DNA from: Shewanella cutis
GTDB taxonomy: Bacteria > Pseudomonadota > Gammaproteobacteria > Enterobacterales > Shewanellaceae
Length of the DNA: 64,000 nt
Assembly: GCF_022410515.1 (NCBI RefSeq)
Contig: NZ_JACSDI010000001.1
Coordinates: 124,001 to 188,000 of the forward strand
Direction: 5' to 3'
Shown in pieces: positions 1-9,177 of the stretch (positions are counted from its first letter, which is position 1; every line of letters begins with the position of its first letter). The notes below the pieces were generated by a model. The model ran no database searches. It was not told the origin of the DNA and saw only the letters and a program-made list of their open reading frames with translations. A program made the position numbers and the translations under genes.

Positions 1-1
1 T

Positions 2-97
2 ATGGTAAAAGCCTTTCATCAGGCCCCCAAAGAATGGGGTGGCGATGCCGCATTACTGGTACTGATTGATATTGGCGACCAGCCCCATAGACGTTAA
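2..97 (+). CDS. smrB: C-terminal tail of SmrB endonuclease (partial)
   Basis: The window opens inside a gene whose last 31 codons read in frame to TAA at 95-97. The residues [16 protein letters not shown] match the usual end of the Smr domain of SmrB (YfcN), an endonuclease involved in rescue of collided ribosomes. The ATG at 2 is internal, not a start. The neighbour sixA supports the call, because smrB and sixA are also adjacent in E. coli. Only the tail is visible, so the catalytic part cannot be judged. Confidence 0.75.
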   Translation: MVKAFHQAPKEWGGDAALLVLIDIGDQPHRR

Positions 98-126
98 GTT
101 ATTCAACTTTATAAAAAAACATACTA

Positions 127-160
127 AAACAAAGGGCCCACTAATGTGGGCCCTTTGTTT
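127..160. terminator. Bidirectional terminator between smrB and sixA
   Basis: A 15-bp perfect stem (127-141 with 146-160) has a TAAT loop and is bounded by A and T runs on both sides. It lies between two convergent genes and can serve both. Confidence 0.85.
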
Positions 161-173
161 TATATTGAATTTA

Positions 174-644
174 TTAACTAATACTATGGGGAGCATGCTG
201 CCACATAAGAGAGGCTTGCTCGGCATGTTTATCGATTAATGTGATCCCAGAAGTCGCAAATAAGGGCGGTTCAACACCTGCAACTAGCTCACTCACCAAA
301 TAACCTAACAGCGGCATATGGGAAATCACCAACACTTTATCGGCTTTGTATAACTCGGCATAAGCCAAAATCAAGGCGGCGACATTGGCAGGATCACCGG
401 AAGGCACGAGATCATCGACAACCAGCCATTTGCGCGGCTCAGGAAAATGTTGACTTAACTCTTGCCAAGTTTGCTGAGCACGTAAGTAAGGACTGACCAA
501 AACAAGATCAAAATCGCTGACGCTTCGGGCTAACCAGTTGCTCATCAAGACAGTATGGTGTCTTCCAACATCGGTTAGTGTTCTATCTCTATCCGACTGA
601 GCATTAAATCCAGCCTCACCATGTCGCATCAAAAATAGCTGCAT
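174..644 (-). CDS. sixA: Phosphohistidine phosphatase SixA
   Basis: This is a histidine phosphatase superfamily protein of 156 residues (E. coli SixA has 161). The family motif MRHGEA sits at residues 6-11 with the catalytic His8, and VISHMPLLGYLVSEL carries the second family histidine. SixA proteins remove phosphate from phosphohistidine carriers such as HPt domains or the nitrogen PTS protein NPr. The start is placed at the ATG at 644, with a GAGAG ribosome site just upstream. A GTG six codons earlier (662) is also in frame but would swallow that site. The gene converges on smrB, as expected from E. coli order. Confidence 0.88.
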   Translation of the reverse strand: MQLFLMRHGEAGFNAQSDRDRTLTDVGRHHTVLMSNWLARSVSDFDLVLVSPYLRAQQTWQELSQHFPEPRKWLVVDDLVPSGDPANVAALILAYAELYKADKVLVISHMPLLGYLVSELVAGVEPPLFATSGITLIDKHAEQASLMWQHAPHSIS

Positions 645-813
645 ACGTCTCTCGCTACTCACACTTGTTTTTGTTTTATCCCAATTGTAGCCCTAAAATG
701 GATTTCGACAAACCTTGCAAGCGTTAATCTTTAGTCGATAAGCACAAGAGATATTTGCCAAAAACCATTAAGACTATCAATATATAACAAGCCATCGTTA
801 TCGGAGTGTCTCT

Positions 814-3603
814 TTGCAAGCCTCTCAGTCTATTTACAAAAGTCCAAACGATCATCGCCAGTACCGTTATCTCGTGTTAGATAATGCGCTGCGGGTATTA
901 TTGGTGGAAGATTTGGACGCTAGCCAATCTGCGGCCTCCATGGCGGTTGCTGTCGGACATTTTGATGATCCTGTGGATAGACCGGGTATGGCGCATTTTT
1001 TAGAGCATATGCTCTTTTTAGGCACTGAAAAATTCCCCGACTCCGGCGAGTACCATGCCTTTATCAATCAGCATGGCGGCAGTAACAATGCTTGGACTGG
1101 CACAGAGCACACGAATTTCTTTTTTACCATCAACACCGATGTCTTTGCCGACTCCTTAGATAGGTTTAGCCAATTCTTTATCGCGCCCAAATTTGACTTG
1201 GAACTGGTGGATAGAGAACGTCAAGCCATTGAATCTGAATTTAGTTTAAAGCTGAAAGACGATATTCGCCGCACCTATCAAGTACTTAAAGAAACGGTCA
1301 ATCAACAGCATCCATTCTCAAAATTCTCCGTGGGTAACTTAGTCACTTTAGGTGGTGAGCAGGCGCAGGTTAGAAGTGAATTATTGACGTTTTATCAAAC
1401 TCACTACAGTGCTAATTTGATGACTCTGTGTTTAGTCGCCCCGCTCTCATTAGACGAACTGCAAGTACTTGCAGTGCAATATTTTAGCGATATCAGAAAC
1501 TTAAACATCGCAAAACAGTACCCACAGGTACCTCTTTTTTCTGCAAATGAACTACTAAAGCAAGTTAATATCATTCCTTTAAAGGAACAAAAACGTTTAA
1601 GCATCAGCTTTAATTTTCCTGGCATTGACCACTATTACAAACGTAAACCGCTCACCTATATTAGCCATATTCTCGGCAATGAGAGTAAAGGCAGCCTGCT
1701 GTCGTACCTTAAAGAACAAGGTTTAGTGAATAATTTATCGGCAGGTGGCGGAGTCAATGGTTATAACTTCAAAGACTATAGTATTGGCCTACAGCTCACC
1801 GACAAAGGCATGAACAATATTGACGACATTGTTTGCAGCTGTTTTGAGTACATAGAACTGATTAAAACTCAAGGCCTTGAAGACTGGCGCTATTTAGAGC
1901 GAGCAAATCTGCTGAAAATGGCATTTCGCTATCAAGAGCAAGTCAAATCCCTCGATTTGGCCAGCCACTTAAGCATCAATATGCACCACTATGAAGTGGA
2001 AGATCTGTTGTTTGGTGATTATCGCATGGATGGCTTAGACGTAGCCGAAACCCTCGAATTATTGGCACTAATGACGCCGCAAAACATGCGGTTGCAGCTT
2101 ATCGCCCAATCAGTGGCAACAGAACGTAAAGCCAGCTGGTATCACACACCTTACCAAGTTTTGCCGATAAAGCCTGAGTCACTCGCCCGCTGGCAAGTCA
2201 CAGATATTCGCCCAGAACTCCAGTTACCTGCAGCGAATCCCTTCATTGTGGCTGATTCTATTGCTCGCCCCGATAAAAGCGAAGTTGCTGTCCCAGTCAT
2301 CGTTGCTGAATCCACGGGATATCGTATTTGGCATAAAAAAGACGATGAATTTAATGTTCCTAAAGGGCATATGTATTTATCACTCGACTCAGAGCAAGCA
2401 AGTAAAACACCAAAACATGCCGCCCTCACCCGCTTGTATGTCGAGATGTTGCTCGATTATCTGACTGAGCCTACTTATCAAGCGGAAGTCGCAGGATTGA
2501 GTTATAACATCTACCCGCATCAGGGTGGAATAACGCTGCATTTGTCAGGTTTTACAGGTAATCAAGAGACGCTATTAGCTTTGCTTATCCATAAAGCAAG
2601 AGAACGTAATTTTACTGAAGAACGATTTGCATTAATCAAGTCTCAGTTGCTACGTAGTTGGCAAAATTTGGCTCAAGCTAAGCCAATTTCTCAGCTGTTT
2701 ACCAGCCTGACGGCAACATTACAGAAACGCAGTTACGAACCAGCCAGAATGGCACAAGCGCTTGAAAACATCACCTTGAATGACCTACACAACCATGTAA
2801 GGGCATTTTACGAGAAAATTTATCTTGAAGGTTTAATATACGGGGATTGGTTAGTCTCAGAGGCACAGGCACTTGGCAAACGTCTGGAACATATTTTATC
2901 GCTTGTCTCTAGTCCAAGCGCCGAATCGACCCGAGAATTAATTAATTTAACCGGACAAGGCACACTTTTAAGAGAACTGGCGATAGATCATCAAGATAGC
3001 GCCATTATTGTGTATTACCAGTCAGCAAGGGCAACGCCAGAAAAAATGGCGCTGTTTAGCTTACTTAATCACACAATGTCTTCAACCTTCTTCCATGAAC
3101 TGCGCACAGAAAAACAGTTAGGCTATATGGTTGGCACTGGATATTTGCCGCTAAATCGACATCCTGGACTCATTTTTTATATTCAATCTCCCACCACAGG
3201 ACCACTGTCTTTACTAGAAGCAATAGATGAGTTTATTGCAGACTTTAACTATGCTGTTATGCAAATTACCAATGAAGAATGGGAAAGTACAAAACAAGGT
3301 CTCATCAATCAAGTGATGGAACACGATGCCAACCTGAAAACCCGTGGCCAGCGTTATTGGGTTAGTGTAGGTAATCGAGATTACCAGTTCAATCAACGGG
3401 AACTGGTTGTGGCTGAAATAAGTAAACTCACCCGCCCTGATTTACTCAAGTTTATGATGCAAAAAATGCGCACTAAGCATAGTGATCGCTTAGTGCTTTT
3501 TAGTACAGGTTGTGAGCATACATCGCAATCAGCACTCAAATCTGACAATATGATTACCGATCTTAAATTGTTTAAACAAAACACTGACAAGTTTAATTTT
3601 TAA
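814..3603 (+). CDS. M16 family zinc metallopeptidase (insulinase/pitrilysin type)
   Basis: The 929-residue protein has the inverted zinc motif HFLEH at residues 61-65 (His61, Glu64, His65) and the distal zinc ligand Glu142, spaced 77 residues on as in pitrilysin (HxxEHx76E). Length matches pitrilysin (962) and the four-domain M16A architecture. Near residues 760-770 the stretch SSTFFHELRTEKQLGYMVGTG is the conserved substrate-clamping segment of the C-terminal half. No signal peptide is evident, so it is probably cytoplasmic and degrades peptides, unlike periplasmic E. coli PtrA. The start is a TTG at 814 with CGGAG seven bases upstream. No better ATG lies before the conserved N-terminal region. 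Its exact substrate is not predictable. Confidence 0.9.
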   Translation: MQASQSIYKSPNDHRQYRYLVLDNALRVLLVEDLDASQSAASMAVAVGHFDDPVDRPGMAHFLEHMLFLGTEKFPDSGEYHAFINQHGGSNNAWTGTEHTNFFFTINTDVFADSLDRFSQFFIAPKFDLELVDRERQAIESEFSLKLKDDIRRTYQVLKETVNQQHPFSKFSVGNLVTLGGEQAQVRSELLTFYQTHYSANLMTLCLVAPLSLDELQVLAVQYFSDIRNLNIAKQYPQVPLFSANELLKQVNIIPLKEQKRLSISFNFPGIDHYYKRKPLTYISHILGNESKGSLLSYLKEQGLVNNLSAGGGVNGYNFKDYSIGLQLTDKGMNNIDDIVCSCFEYIELIKTQGLEDWRYLERANLLKMAFRYQEQVKSLDLASHLSINMHHYEVEDLLFGDYRMDGLDVAETLELLALMTPQNMRLQLIAQSVATERKASWYHTPYQVLPIKPESLARWQVTDIRPELQLPAANPFIVADSIARPDKSEVAVPVIVAESTGYRIWHKKDDEFNVPKGHMYLSLDSEQASKTPKHAALTRLYVEMLLDYLTEPTYQAEVAGLSYNIYPHQGGITLHLSGFTGNQETLLALLIHKARERNFTEERFALIKSQLLRSWQNLAQAKPISQLFTSLTATLQKRSYEPARMAQALENITLNDLHNHVRAFYEKIYLEGLIYGDWLVSEAQALGKRLEHILSLVSSPSAESTRELINLTGQGTLLRELAIDHQDSAIIVYYQSARATPEKMALFSLLNHTMSSTFFHELRTEKQLGYMVGTGYLPLNRHPGLIFYIQSPTTGPLSLLEAIDEFIADFNYAVMQITNEEWESTKQGLINQVMEHDANLKTRGQRYWVSVGNRDYQFNQRELVVAEISKLTRPDLLKFMMQKMRTKHSDRLVLFSTGCEHTSQSALKSDNMITDLKLFKQNTDKFNF

Positions 3604-3854
3604 TCAAAATCGTGATATAAGCTCAGTAATCCTGTAATTGTTGTAAACAAACATAACCGCTGCTTTAATGCATTTGTGTAGTGTTATCTATGGTCTTAGC
3701 ATGAAAAATTAATGTAAAACACGCCTACCCCATCAATCTGATGAAAAACCGTACGCTATCAGACTCCATCTATCTGCAATTAAAAGGAATTTTTACATTC
3801 TCACTTTTGACAAAAGCGGGTATTTCTGGAAAAGTGATGTAACACAATTGTTTC

Positions 3855-6800
3855 ATGGCATCCTCCGAAAATACTAAGAACAACACTATGCCTCAAGCAC
3901 TCTTAAACATTCTTCTAGTTTTTGCGCTCATATTGCTTTCTTGTGCTAATGCACAAGAGCTTCCCATAGCACTAAAGACAGAATCCTATGGTGTTCCCGA
4001 AGGCCTATCGCAAAGTACCATTACATCAGTAGTTGAAGATGCTGATGGGTATATATGGATTGGAACGTTAAATGGACTCAATAGATTCGATGGAGAAGAA
4101 TTTAAACACTTTTTTACAAATGATCGCTCAGGTTTATCCAGCTCATTTATTCAAAGTTTGCTATTTGATAATGGCACATTATTTGTAGGTACTGACAATG
4201 GTCTGAACATATACAATCCGGACTTAGAGACCTTTGAAAAATACCCAGAAATCAATGAAGCAATCTGGTCAATAAATGATAATGGTGATGTTTATACAAT
4301 TAGTACTAAAGATACATTAATCGAAATAGATAAAAAAAGCCTAAAGATAGAAAGAAAATATAAAAATGACACTTTTAACTTTGTGAAGAAGGCAATAAAA
4401 ACTTCTGATGGGTACATAGTAAGAAATCATGATGGGAAAATATTTTTCACTGACAAAAACAACAAATCAGATGTTTTATCTAAAAACTCCACAGACATTG
4501 AAATATCTCAGATTGGAATACTAGAACTTTCGCCTAATGGCCGATATCGAGTAATATCAAATAAAGTACCATTAACAAAAAAACTCAGAGATGAGCTCAC
4601 CTCGATTACTCACAATCAGCTATTAAGAACAAACTCTAAAACTCTTGATATCGAAACTATTGGCTTTATATCGGAGAATATTGCTTCGGCGGTTAGGAAA
4701 ACATACCGAACAAAAAATTATATATTAATCCCTTCATTAGGCATGGGGTTCACCCTAGTAAGAGATAATAGAAATCTTGTAAAGTCTTTAGTCGAACCTC
4801 ACGGTAACATATGGTCGATTTCGACTTTAGATAACAACGGACTAGCCATATCCGATGATAGTTCAGAAATAAAAATATATGACAACAAATTTAATCTAGA
4901 TAAAGTTATCAAAACAAATACTAATGGACCAAAATATATTACATCCACAAACAACTCAATTATATATGGTGGATATAATGGACTATTCAAACTTGATAAC
5001 AATATAAGCACTCAATTAATCAACTCAAATATAAGTACTTTATTAAAAACAAATAACCCAGAAAAATTGATTGCTGTAACTGATAACTCTGAAATCTTTA
5101 CATTTACACTGCCAGAAACTAAAAGCTATACAAAATATACATTAAAAAACAAATATCCTATATTCCAAATATTAAAAAATGATTCTAATGAGTTATTACT
5201 GGCTACACAAGGTGGCCTGATCTTAATTGATAAAGATGGTATAGAAAAAAACATATTCAATGAAGACTTTGTTTATTGCATTTCAGAAATGAAAGATGAA
5301 TATATTTTTGGCACAAGAACAGCTATTTTCTCTACAAAGAAGAGCAATTTAGAAACACGTTTAATTTTTAGTACAAATAAGCCTATATACTCTATTGCGA
5401 CAGATGGTAACGATTTTATTGCATCATCTATTAGTGAGTTAATTGTAAGATACGATAATAACTTTTATACATTATCAACCGAAGATGGAAGCCAAGATGA
5501 ATATAATAATCAAAGTGGATTATTCAATGATGGCATATTTTATTTTGGCGGCATCTCAGGAGTAAGTGCCATAAATAAAAATGAATTACTACCTTACCTT
5601 AAAGGGAATTCTATCGAGTCAAACATCAGTGAGTTATTAATATTCAACAAGCCTGTAAATATTGATGGCAAAACATTAACAAAAAGCATATCAAAACTAG
5701 ATAAAATAGAGCTAAAATATTCAGACTATCCATTTACAATCAAGTTCAACTCTCCCAAGTCAAGTAACAAAAACATTGAGTATTATTATAATTTAAAAGG
5801 CCTCAGTGACTCTTGGATGCCTGCAACAACAGGAGTTAACTCTGCAACTTATACTAATCTTTCACATGGTGAATATGTATTTAATGTGTATGGGGAAAAC
5901 CCAGTCACAAAGGATAAAGGACCAATAACATCTATTCAAATATATATAACCCCTCCCTGGTGGTTGTCTGGCATAGCTAAAACAGTATACATTTCTCTTA
6001 CAGTATTAATTATTTTCTTCATTTTTAGGGCCGTTTTAAGAAAACGAGAAATCCAACGACAGATAGCATTAAGTGAAGAGCGTTTAAAGCTTTCTCTTTG
6101 GGGAAGTGGCGATGAAATGTGGGACTGGGATATAGAAACGGGTAATATTTTCCGTTCGAATATTTGGGGAGCATTAGAGTTTCCACGAGATGGACATCGC
6201 TCGGGTAATCGAGATGAAGAAAGTAATATACATCCAATGGATCAAGAACGCGTTAGAGAAGCACTAAATAAACACTTCTATGGTGAGACAGATCATTTCG
6301 AAGCAGCATATAGAGTCAAAGGCAAAGATGATAGTTGGATATGGATTTTAGATAGAGCTAAAATTGTAGAACGAGATGATAAAGATAACGCTCTACGAAT
6401 GACTGGCACTATTAAAAATATCAGTCAATTTAAACAAAAAGAAGAACAATTAAGACTCTTCGAAAAAGCGATTGAAAATATTTCTGAAGGTATGTTTATT
6501 CTTGACAGTGAATACCGTTTCGTAGAAGTGAACGAAGCCTGCTGTAGAATTTCACAACGAAATCTTTCGGATTTTATTGGTAACCTTCTGACCTTCGAAT
6601 TATATCCTGAATCCTTCTCAAATCAGATTCGTACTATGCTGAAACAGCAAGGTCGATGGGCAAGTGAAGTGGAAGCAAGCCGTGGCGATAACAGCCATTT
6701 TCATATGGAGCTCACAATTGACGCCATTTACGATGAATTAGGTGAATTGTCGCATTATGTTGGTGTTTTCTCTGATATATCAAGACGTAAACAGCAGGAA

Positions 6801-8120
6801 GAAGAGCTTCGAAAGCTCACCAACAATGATTTACTAACTGGTTTGCCGAATCGTTCAAATCTACAAGTCACATTAGGAAACTTAGTCAATAAAGAAATAA
6901 ACCATGCACTGATGGTTCTCGATTTAGATAACTTTAAGCGTATCAATGACTCATTAGGTCACCAAGTTGGTGATAAATTACTAAAACTTGTATCAGTCAG
7001 AATTAAATCTTCTGTACCTAAAAACACTAATATTTATCGATTGGGTGGAGATGAATTTGCCATAGTGCTAGATAAAGCTTCTGATATTAGTGCATGTGCA
7101 GCTATTGCGGGCCGTGTTATCGAAGCCTTTAAAACCGTATTTGAAATTGATAGTGAACAATTAGTCTTAGGAGTCAGCATTGGTATTGTTCTCTACCCTG
7201 AGGATGAACAAAGTGAGCAAGCCTTACTCAGAAAAGCTGATATTGCCATGTACCATGCAAAATCTGCAGGGGGTAATTGTTACCAGTTTTACTCAGAATC
7301 ACTCAATGAACATGCGATTAAACAGCTTGAAACTGAAAATTTAATCCGTGAAGGCATAAAAGAAGATTTATTTGAAGTTTATTATCAACCAAAAGTTGAT
7401 CTAAAACATGGTCATGTCGCAGGAATGGAAGCATTAGTAAGATTAAATCATCCAACCTTAGGACTGATTCCACCGAATGATTTTATTCCTCTTGCCGAAG
7501 AAAATGGATTGATTATTGAAATAGGTGAAATTGTACTCAGAAAGGCCTGTTTTGCCGCGCAGAAGTGGCGTGAGCAAGGTCTATTTAAAGGTCGAGTCGC
7601 CGTCAATTTATCGTCACGCCAATTTGCCCTACCCGATCTACAACAACGGATAGAGTCAATTTTACGACTCACCCAATTACCTGCCTCTCATTTAGAGCTA
7701 GAAATAACTGAAGGTACTGTTATTAAGCAACCAGAAATGGCTATTACTGTTATGCAGCAATTAGCCAAAATGGGTGTGAGCCTTGCTTTAGATGACTTTG
7801 GAACGGGTTATTCATCGCTTTCTTACTTAAAAAGATTCCCGATTCATACGCTGAAAATCGATAAAGCCTTTGTCGATGATATTGATAAGTCAGATCGTGA
7901 TTTGAAGATGGTCGATTCTATTATCACCATTGCTCACAATATGGGTCTGTCAGTTGTCGGTGAAGGTGTCGAGCAAGCGGCACAATTAAATATCCTACGC
8001 GCCTTAAACTGCGAAGAAATACAGGGATATATCTTTAGCAAAGCGATAAATGAGACCGAGTTTACTCAATTGCTGCAAGATGACCGGAGTAAATTCATGC
8101 CCCACCACAACATTATTTGA
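3855..8120 (+). CDS. Membrane receptor with sensory propeller, PAS, GGDEF and EAL domains
   Basis: The 1421-residue protein begins with a hydrophobic signal segment, followed by a long periplasmic region of two-component-regulator propeller repeats (for example DGYIWIGTLNGLNRFDG) and a Y_Y_Y domain ending near residue 695. One membrane segment follows at about 704-725, then two PAS regions (about 735-985), a GGDEF domain with intact RLGGDEF at about 1062-1068, and an EAL domain with EALVRL near 1191 and DDFGTGYSSLSYL near 1312. Both catalytic motifs look intact, so it may make or degrade cyclic di-GMP. The propeller half (about 4150-6050) is markedly more AT-rich than the enzymatic half. No clear ribosome site precedes the ATG at 3855. 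The ATG at 3888 is an alternative that still leaves a signal peptide. Confidence 0.88.
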   Translation: MASSENTKNNTMPQALLNILLVFALILLSCANAQELPIALKTESYGVPEGLSQSTITSVVEDADGYIWIGTLNGLNRFDGEEFKHFFTNDRSGLSSSFIQSLLFDNGTLFVGTDNGLNIYNPDLETFEKYPEINEAIWSINDNGDVYTISTKDTLIEIDKKSLKIERKYKNDTFNFVKKAIKTSDGYIVRNHDGKIFFTDKNNKSDVLSKNSTDIEISQIGILELSPNGRYRVISNKVPLTKKLRDELTSITHNQLLRTNSKTLDIETIGFISENIASAVRKTYRTKNYILIPSLGMGFTLVRDNRNLVKSLVEPHGNIWSISTLDNNGLAISDDSSEIKIYDNKFNLDKVIKTNTNGPKYITSTNNSIIYGGYNGLFKLDNNISTQLINSNISTLLKTNNPEKLIAVTDNSEIFTFTLPETKSYTKYTLKNKYPIFQILKNDSNELLLATQGGLILIDKDGIEKNIFNEDFVYCISEMKDEYIFGTRTAIFSTKKSNLETRLIFSTNKPIYSIATDGNDFIASSISELIVRYDNNFYTLSTEDGSQDEYNNQSGLFNDGIFYFGGISGVSAINKNELLPYLKGNSIESNISELLIFNKPVNIDGKTLTKSISKLDKIELKYSDYPFTIKFNSPKSSNKNIEYYYNLKGLSDSWMPATTGVNSATYTNLSHGEYVFNVYGENPVTKDKGPITSIQIYITPPWWLSGIAKTVYISLTVLIIFFIFRAVLRKREIQRQIALSEERLKLSLWGSGDEMWDWDIETGNIFRSNIWGALEFPRDGHRSGNRDEESNIHPMDQERVREALNKHFYGETDHFEAAYRVKGKDDSWIWILDRAKIVERDDKDNALRMTGTIKNISQFKQKEEQLRLFEKAIENISEGMFILDSEYRFVEVNEACCRISQRNLSDFIGNLLTFELYPESFSNQIRTMLKQQGRWASEVEASRGDNSHFHMELTIDAIYDELGELSHYVGVFSDISRRKQQEEELRKLTNNDLLTGLPNRSNLQVTLGNLVNKEINHALMVLDLDNFKRINDSLGHQVGDKLLKLVSVRIKSSVPKNTNIYRLGGDEFAIVLDKASDISACAAIAGRVIEAFKTVFEIDSEQLVLGVSIGIVLYPEDEQSEQALLRKADIAMYHAKSAGGNCYQFYSESLNEHAIKQLETENLIREGIKEDLFEVYYQPKVDLKHGHVAGMEALVRLNHPTLGLIPPNDFIPLAEENGLIIEIGEIVLRKACFAAQKWREQGLFKGRVAVNLSSRQFALPDLQQRIESILRLTQLPASHLELEITEGTVIKQPEMAITVMQQLAKMGVSLALDDFGTGYSSLSYLKRFPIHTLKIDKAFVDDIDKSDRDLKMVDSIITIAHNMGLSVVGEGVEQAAQLNILRALNCEEIQGYIFSKAINETEFTQLLQDDRSKFMPHHNII

Positions 8121-8229
8121 TCATCTAATTATCTCTCTGTCGGTAGTTTGAAACATTGGCACAACATCTGCAATAAAGTGTTCAGTGTCAAAAAATAAAA
8201 TATTATCAACTACCCTGAGAGATAAAATA

Positions 8230-8895
8230 ATGAAAGGAATTCTAACCGCAGCTGCGTTACTGTCTACCATCGGCTTTACGGCACATACACCTCAAGTAGA
8301 AACCGCGGCAGTTCCTAATGTTCGCTTTAACCCTGTAGAAGTGGCTTCTGTGCCAAACGTTCGCTTTAAGCCTGTAGAAGTGGCTTCCGTACCAAACGTT
8401 CGCTTTAAGCCTGTAGAAGTGGCTTCCGTACCAAACGTTCGCTTTAAGCCTGTAGAAGTGGCTTCCGTACCAAACGTTCGCTTTAAGCCTGTAGAAGTGG
8501 CTTCCGTACCAAACGTGCGCTTTAAGCCTGTAGAAGTGGCTTCCGTACCAAACGTGCGCTTTAAGCCTGTAGAAGTGGCTTCTGTGCCAAACGTGCGCTT
8601 TAAGCCTGTAGAAGTGGCTTCCGTACCAAACGTTCGCTTTAAGCCTGTAGAAGTGGCTTCCGTACCAAACGTTCGCTTTAAGCTTGTAGAAGTGGCTTCC
8701 GTACCAAACGTGCGCTTTAAGCTTGTAGAAGTGGCTTCCGTACCAAACGTGCGCTTTAAGCCTGTAGAAGTGGCTTCCGTACCAAACGTGCGCTTTAAGC
8801 CTGTAGAAGTGGCTTCTGTGCCAAACGTTCGCTTTAAGCCTGTAGAAGTGGCTTCTGTGCCAAACGTTCGCTTCTCAGAAACAACTTTGGCTTAA
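8230..8895 (+). CDS. Exported tandem-repeat protein of unknown function
   Basis: The start is placed at ATG 8230 with GAGAGA about eight bases upstream, giving 221 residues. A GTG at 8185 is in frame but lacks a site. Residues 1-27 look like a signal peptide (MKGILTAAALLSTIGFTAHT). The rest is almost wholly 14 complete copies of the 13-residue unit VPNVRFKPVEVAS, ended by VPNVRFSETTLA. Only three units differ in protein sequence: the first has Asn for Lys, and two (copies 10 and 11) have Leu for Pro. Charged residues alternate with Val/Phe, which suggests extended beta structure. No cysteine is seen. I do not recognise the family. It lies 109 bases after the c-di-GMP receptor, on the same strand, and 34 bases before a 38-residue peptide gene with which it probably shares a transcript. 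Confidence 0.75.
   Translation: MKGILTAAALLSTIGFTAHTPQVETAAVPNVRFNPVEVASVPNVRFKPVEVASVPNVRFKPVEVASVPNVRFKPVEVASVPNVRFKPVEVASVPNVRFKPVEVASVPNVRFKPVEVASVPNVRFKPVEVASVPNVRFKPVEVASVPNVRFKLVEVASVPNVRFKLVEVASVPNVRFKPVEVASVPNVRFKPVEVASVPNVRFKPVEVASVPNVRFSETTLA
8311..8874 (+). repeat. 39-bp coding tandem repeat, 14 complete units plus 18 bp
   Basis: Units begin at 8311 and every 39 bases to 8857. Between units only a few positions vary: GTT/GTG in the Asn-Val-Arg codons, TCCGTA/TCTGTG at Ser-Val, and CCT/CTT (Pro/Leu). The variants recur in blocks, which points to duplication and recombination between units. There are no spacers, so this is not a CRISPR array. Confidence 0.97.
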
Positions 8896-8929
8896 TGGTT
8901 TAATAAATTTTAGAGACAAGGAGCTAATG

Positions 8930-9046
8930 ATGATTAACTCACTCAAAAAAGCACTTGGTTTGGCAAAGCCTGTTCGTAAAAAAGTAAAATTACCAGAAGG
9001 CTTAAACCACCTTGAAGTGATCCCTGCAAAGGGTTGGTGGAATTAA
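8930..9046 (+). CDS. 38-residue basic peptide of unknown function
   Basis: A short frame of 38 codons begins at ATG 8930, six bases after a perfect AAGGAG (8918-8923). The overlapping ATG at 8927 is only three bases from that site. The product starts MINSLKKALGLAKPVRKKVK and ends LEVIPAKGWWN. It has a lysine/arginine-rich first half and a Trp-Trp-Asn carboxyl end. The strong ribosome site, the position 34 bases after the repeat-protein stop, and the terminator that follows support a real gene. No modifying enzyme or exporter gene lies beside it, so calling it a modified-peptide precursor would be guesswork. Confidence 0.6.
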   Translation: MINSLKKALGLAKPVRKKVKLPEGLNHLEVIPAKGWWN

Positions 9047-9112
9047 TTCCATCTAAATGTGGAAACCTTATTATTTAGATAGTCTAGAGCTACTCAGCTA
9101 GCGCACAGCCTA

Positions 9113-9152
9113 GGCCAATAAAAAGGAGCTTGATGCTCCTTTTTTATTGGCC
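9113..9152. terminator. Terminator after the repeat-protein/peptide unit
   Basis: A stem of GGCCAATAAAAAGGAGC with its near-perfect complement GCTCCTTTTTTATTGGCC (one extra T) has a short TTGAT loop. The A and T runs make it usable from both strands, for the peptide gene and for the convergent gene at 9178. Confidence 0.85.
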
Positions 9153-9177
9153 ACATTTACGACAAATCATATCTATA

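Noticed and set aside
3604..3854. Search for a c-di-GMP riboswitch before the GGDEF/EAL gene (and before the repeat gene, 8121-8229)
   Set aside because: I found no sequence resembling the conserved GEMM core in either gap, so none is claimed.
8311..8874. Direct repeats that could suggest a CRISPR array
   Set aside because: Units follow one another without spacers, stay in one reading frame and encode a 13-residue repeat. No cas gene is nearby.
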